A stretch of 23,773 nucleotides of DNA from Candidatus Sphingobacterium stercoripullorum (lineage in GTDB: Bacteria > Bacteroidota > Bacteroidia > Sphingobacteriales > Sphingobacteriaceae). The DNA is taken from assembly GCA_019114715.1 (NCBI GenBank), contig DXEZ01000245.1:1-23773 (forward strand). The letters are read 5' to 3'. The position numbers and the translations under genes are program-made. The notes below the pieces were generated by a model. The model was not told the origin of the DNA, did no database searches, and saw only the letters and a list, made by a program, of their open reading frames with translations. Below are positions 22,587-23,773 of the stretch, one piece after another. Each line of letters opens with the position of its first letter. The first letter of the stretch is position 1.

Positions 22587-23773
22587 ATGAAAAAACAAAA
22601 TTTGATACTTCTTAGTGGTCTTATATTTGGCCTAATTGGGCTAACTGCTTGCCAGTCTAATGGCAGTAATGAAGAAAACGATGAACAAAATTCGCAAGAA
22701 CTGACTCTATTAACGGGAGCTGATCAGCTGGATGAATACCTGCCTTTATTGGAAGGGAAAAAAGTAGGCTTGATGGGGAATCAAACCTCTATAGTGGGTG
22801 AAGATCAAAAGCACCTAGTTGATGTTTTATTCGATGAGAATGTGGATTTGAGGTTTGCGTTTGCTCCTGAACATGGCTTTAGAGGTAAAGTGGAGCGTGG
22901 TGAAAAAGTAAGTAATGAGGTGGATGCAGAAACCGGCTTGCCTCTTTTTTCTTTATACGGTAAGAATGAAAAACAAGACTCTATTGTGCAATCGATTGAT
23001 GTGATGATCTTTGATTTGCAGGATGTTGGAGCGCGCTTTTATACCTATATAACCTCACTGCATGAGGTTATGGAGCTGTGTGCTAAACACGATAAAGAAC
23101 TGATAGTTTTGGATCGGCCGAATCCAAACGGGGATCAAGTAGATGGCCCGGTGAGGAAGTCCGATGCTTTCAAATCAGGAGTGTCTTTTCATAAAATAGC
23201 CATGATTCACGGGCTAACAGTTGGAGAGCTGGGACACATGATTAACGGGGAGAAATGGCTGAAAGAAGGTAGGCAGTGTAAATTAACCGTAATACCTGTT
23301 AAAAACTACGACCATTCCATGCAATATGATCTTCCTGTGATTCCATCGCCTAGCCTTCCTAATGCTTTATCGGTGCGGTTATATACCTCTTTGTGCCTTT
23401 TTGAAGGAACAGATGTTTCCGTTGGAAGGGGAACGGATTGGCCTTTTCAAGTAGTCGGATATCCAGATAGTACATTTGGAAGCTTCGAGTTTACACCGGG
23501 TGAGCGAGATGGAATGTCTTTACATGTGGAAGGGAAGGGTGAGGTAAATTACGGCTTAGATCTTAGAGATTTGGACCCTAAAGACCAAACCTTCACCTTG
23601 AAATATGTGATTGACTTTTATAATAAGATGCCCGATAAATCCAAGTTTTTTTCTCGAGCAAAATTCTTTGATAAGCTAGCAGGTACAGATGAGCTGAGAA
23701 AGCAAATTATCGCAGGTCTTTCCGAAGAAGAAATTAAAGAAAGCTGGAAAGAAGAATTGCAGGAATATAAAGC
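22587..23773 (+). CDS. namZ: DUF1343/NamZ-type exo-beta-N-acetylmuramidase lipoprotein, 3'-truncated by window edge
   Basis: Characterised NamZ enzymes (Bacillus subtilis, Tannerella forsythia) remove N-acetylmuramic acid from the non-reducing ends of peptidoglycan fragments. The frame is open from the ATG at 22587 to the window end (395 residues visible), so no stop is seen, but the C-terminal 'EEEIKESWKEELQEYK' suggests that only a few residues are missing. A lipoprotein signal peptide is clear: a hydrophobic core from 6, lipobox L19-T-A-C22, then an Asn/Glu-rich linker. Family blocks are 'GLMGNQTSI' (61-69), 'FAPEHGFRG' (92-100), 'IFDLQDVGARFYTYI', 'LDRPNPNGDQVDGP' and 'FEGTDVSVGRGTDWPFQ'. 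The enzyme is probably membrane-anchored on the periplasmic side. The 24-base gap to the amidase gene implies one operon. An amidase next to namZ is also known in B. subtilis (amiE). Confidence 0.92.
   Translation, partial: MKKQNLILLSGLIFGLIGLTACQSNGSNEENDEQNSQELTLLTGADQLDEYLPLLEGKKVGLMGNQTSIVGEDQKHLVDVLFDENVDLRFAFAPEHGFRGKVERGEKVSNEVDAETGLPLFSLYGKNEKQDSIVQSIDVMIFDLQDVGARFYTYITSLHEVMELCAKHDKELIVLDRPNPNGDQVDGPVRKSDAFKSGVSFHKIAMIHGLTVGELGHMINGEKWLKEGRQCKLTVIPVKNYDHSMQYDLPVIPSPSLPNALSVRLYTSLCLFEGTDVSVGRGTDWPFQVVGYPDSTFGSFEFTPGERDGMSLHVEGKGEVNYGLDLRDLDPKDQTFTLKYVIDFYNKMPDKSKFFSRAKFFDKLAGTDELRKQIIAGLSEEEIKESWKEELQEYK

Overview
The window looks like chromosomal DNA of a free-living, probably aquatic member of the Bacteroidota. 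The evidence is the set of families (CdaA-type diadenylate cyclase, DUF2911 and DUF1343/NamZ proteins, an HLGG-type GltX, a FucP/GluP sugar porter, a sensor kinase with an 'HQLGTPLSS' H-box), AT-rich intergenic DNA, few Shine-Dalgarno-like sites, and promoter elements of the Bacteroidota TTG...TAnnTTTG type, clearest in front of htrA. No rRNA, tRNA, CRISPR array, insertion sequence or phage gene was found. The genus cannot be given from the sequence alone.

Layout. 17-811 is a c-di-AMP synthase. 974-4812 is a two-gene unit overlapping by one base: a DUF1338/HglS-type 2-oxoadipate dioxygenase/decarboxylase and a YdiJ-type FAD/4Fe-4S 2-hydroxyacid dehydrogenase. Together they could turn 2-oxoadipate into D-2-hydroxyglutarate and then 2-oxoglutarate, the last part of a lysine breakdown route. 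A two-way terminator (4936-4985) separates this unit from gltX on the minus strand. 6645-8821 is a tightly overlapping run of an orphan membrane histidine kinase, a DinB/YfiT-like metal protein and a YdiI/MenI-like hotdog thioesterase. 8954-11094 pairs a GluP-type sugar transporter with a secreted DUF2911 protein. 11230-14109 (minus) is a SNF2-family helicase with a long, cysteine-free N-terminal half.

An 818-base gap (14110-14927) follows. It holds an 11-bp perfect inverted repeat and, at its right end, a well-formed promoter with repeated TGTTAA elements for the envelope protease gene htrA (14928-16475). 16579-18916 is a compact four-gene unit: a low-molecular-weight phosphotyrosine phosphatase, a small protein of unknown function with a GTG start, an exported cyclophilin and exonuclease III. 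A strong terminator ends it. A secreted ADPRibase-Mn-like metallophosphoesterase (minus) and DNA polymerase IV (plus) lie back to back. The window closes with a peptidoglycan pair: an exported amidase_3 enzyme and a NamZ-type exo-N-acetylmuramidase lipoprotein, which runs off the right edge.

Most genes are conserved housekeeping or envelope functions. The more interesting points are the HglS-YdiJ coupling, the amidase-NamZ pair, the htrA control region, the large non-coding gap and the unknown 115-residue protein. I did not find a convincing undescribed multi-gene system. Three probable start codons differ from the longest open frames (8387, 17365, 20127).
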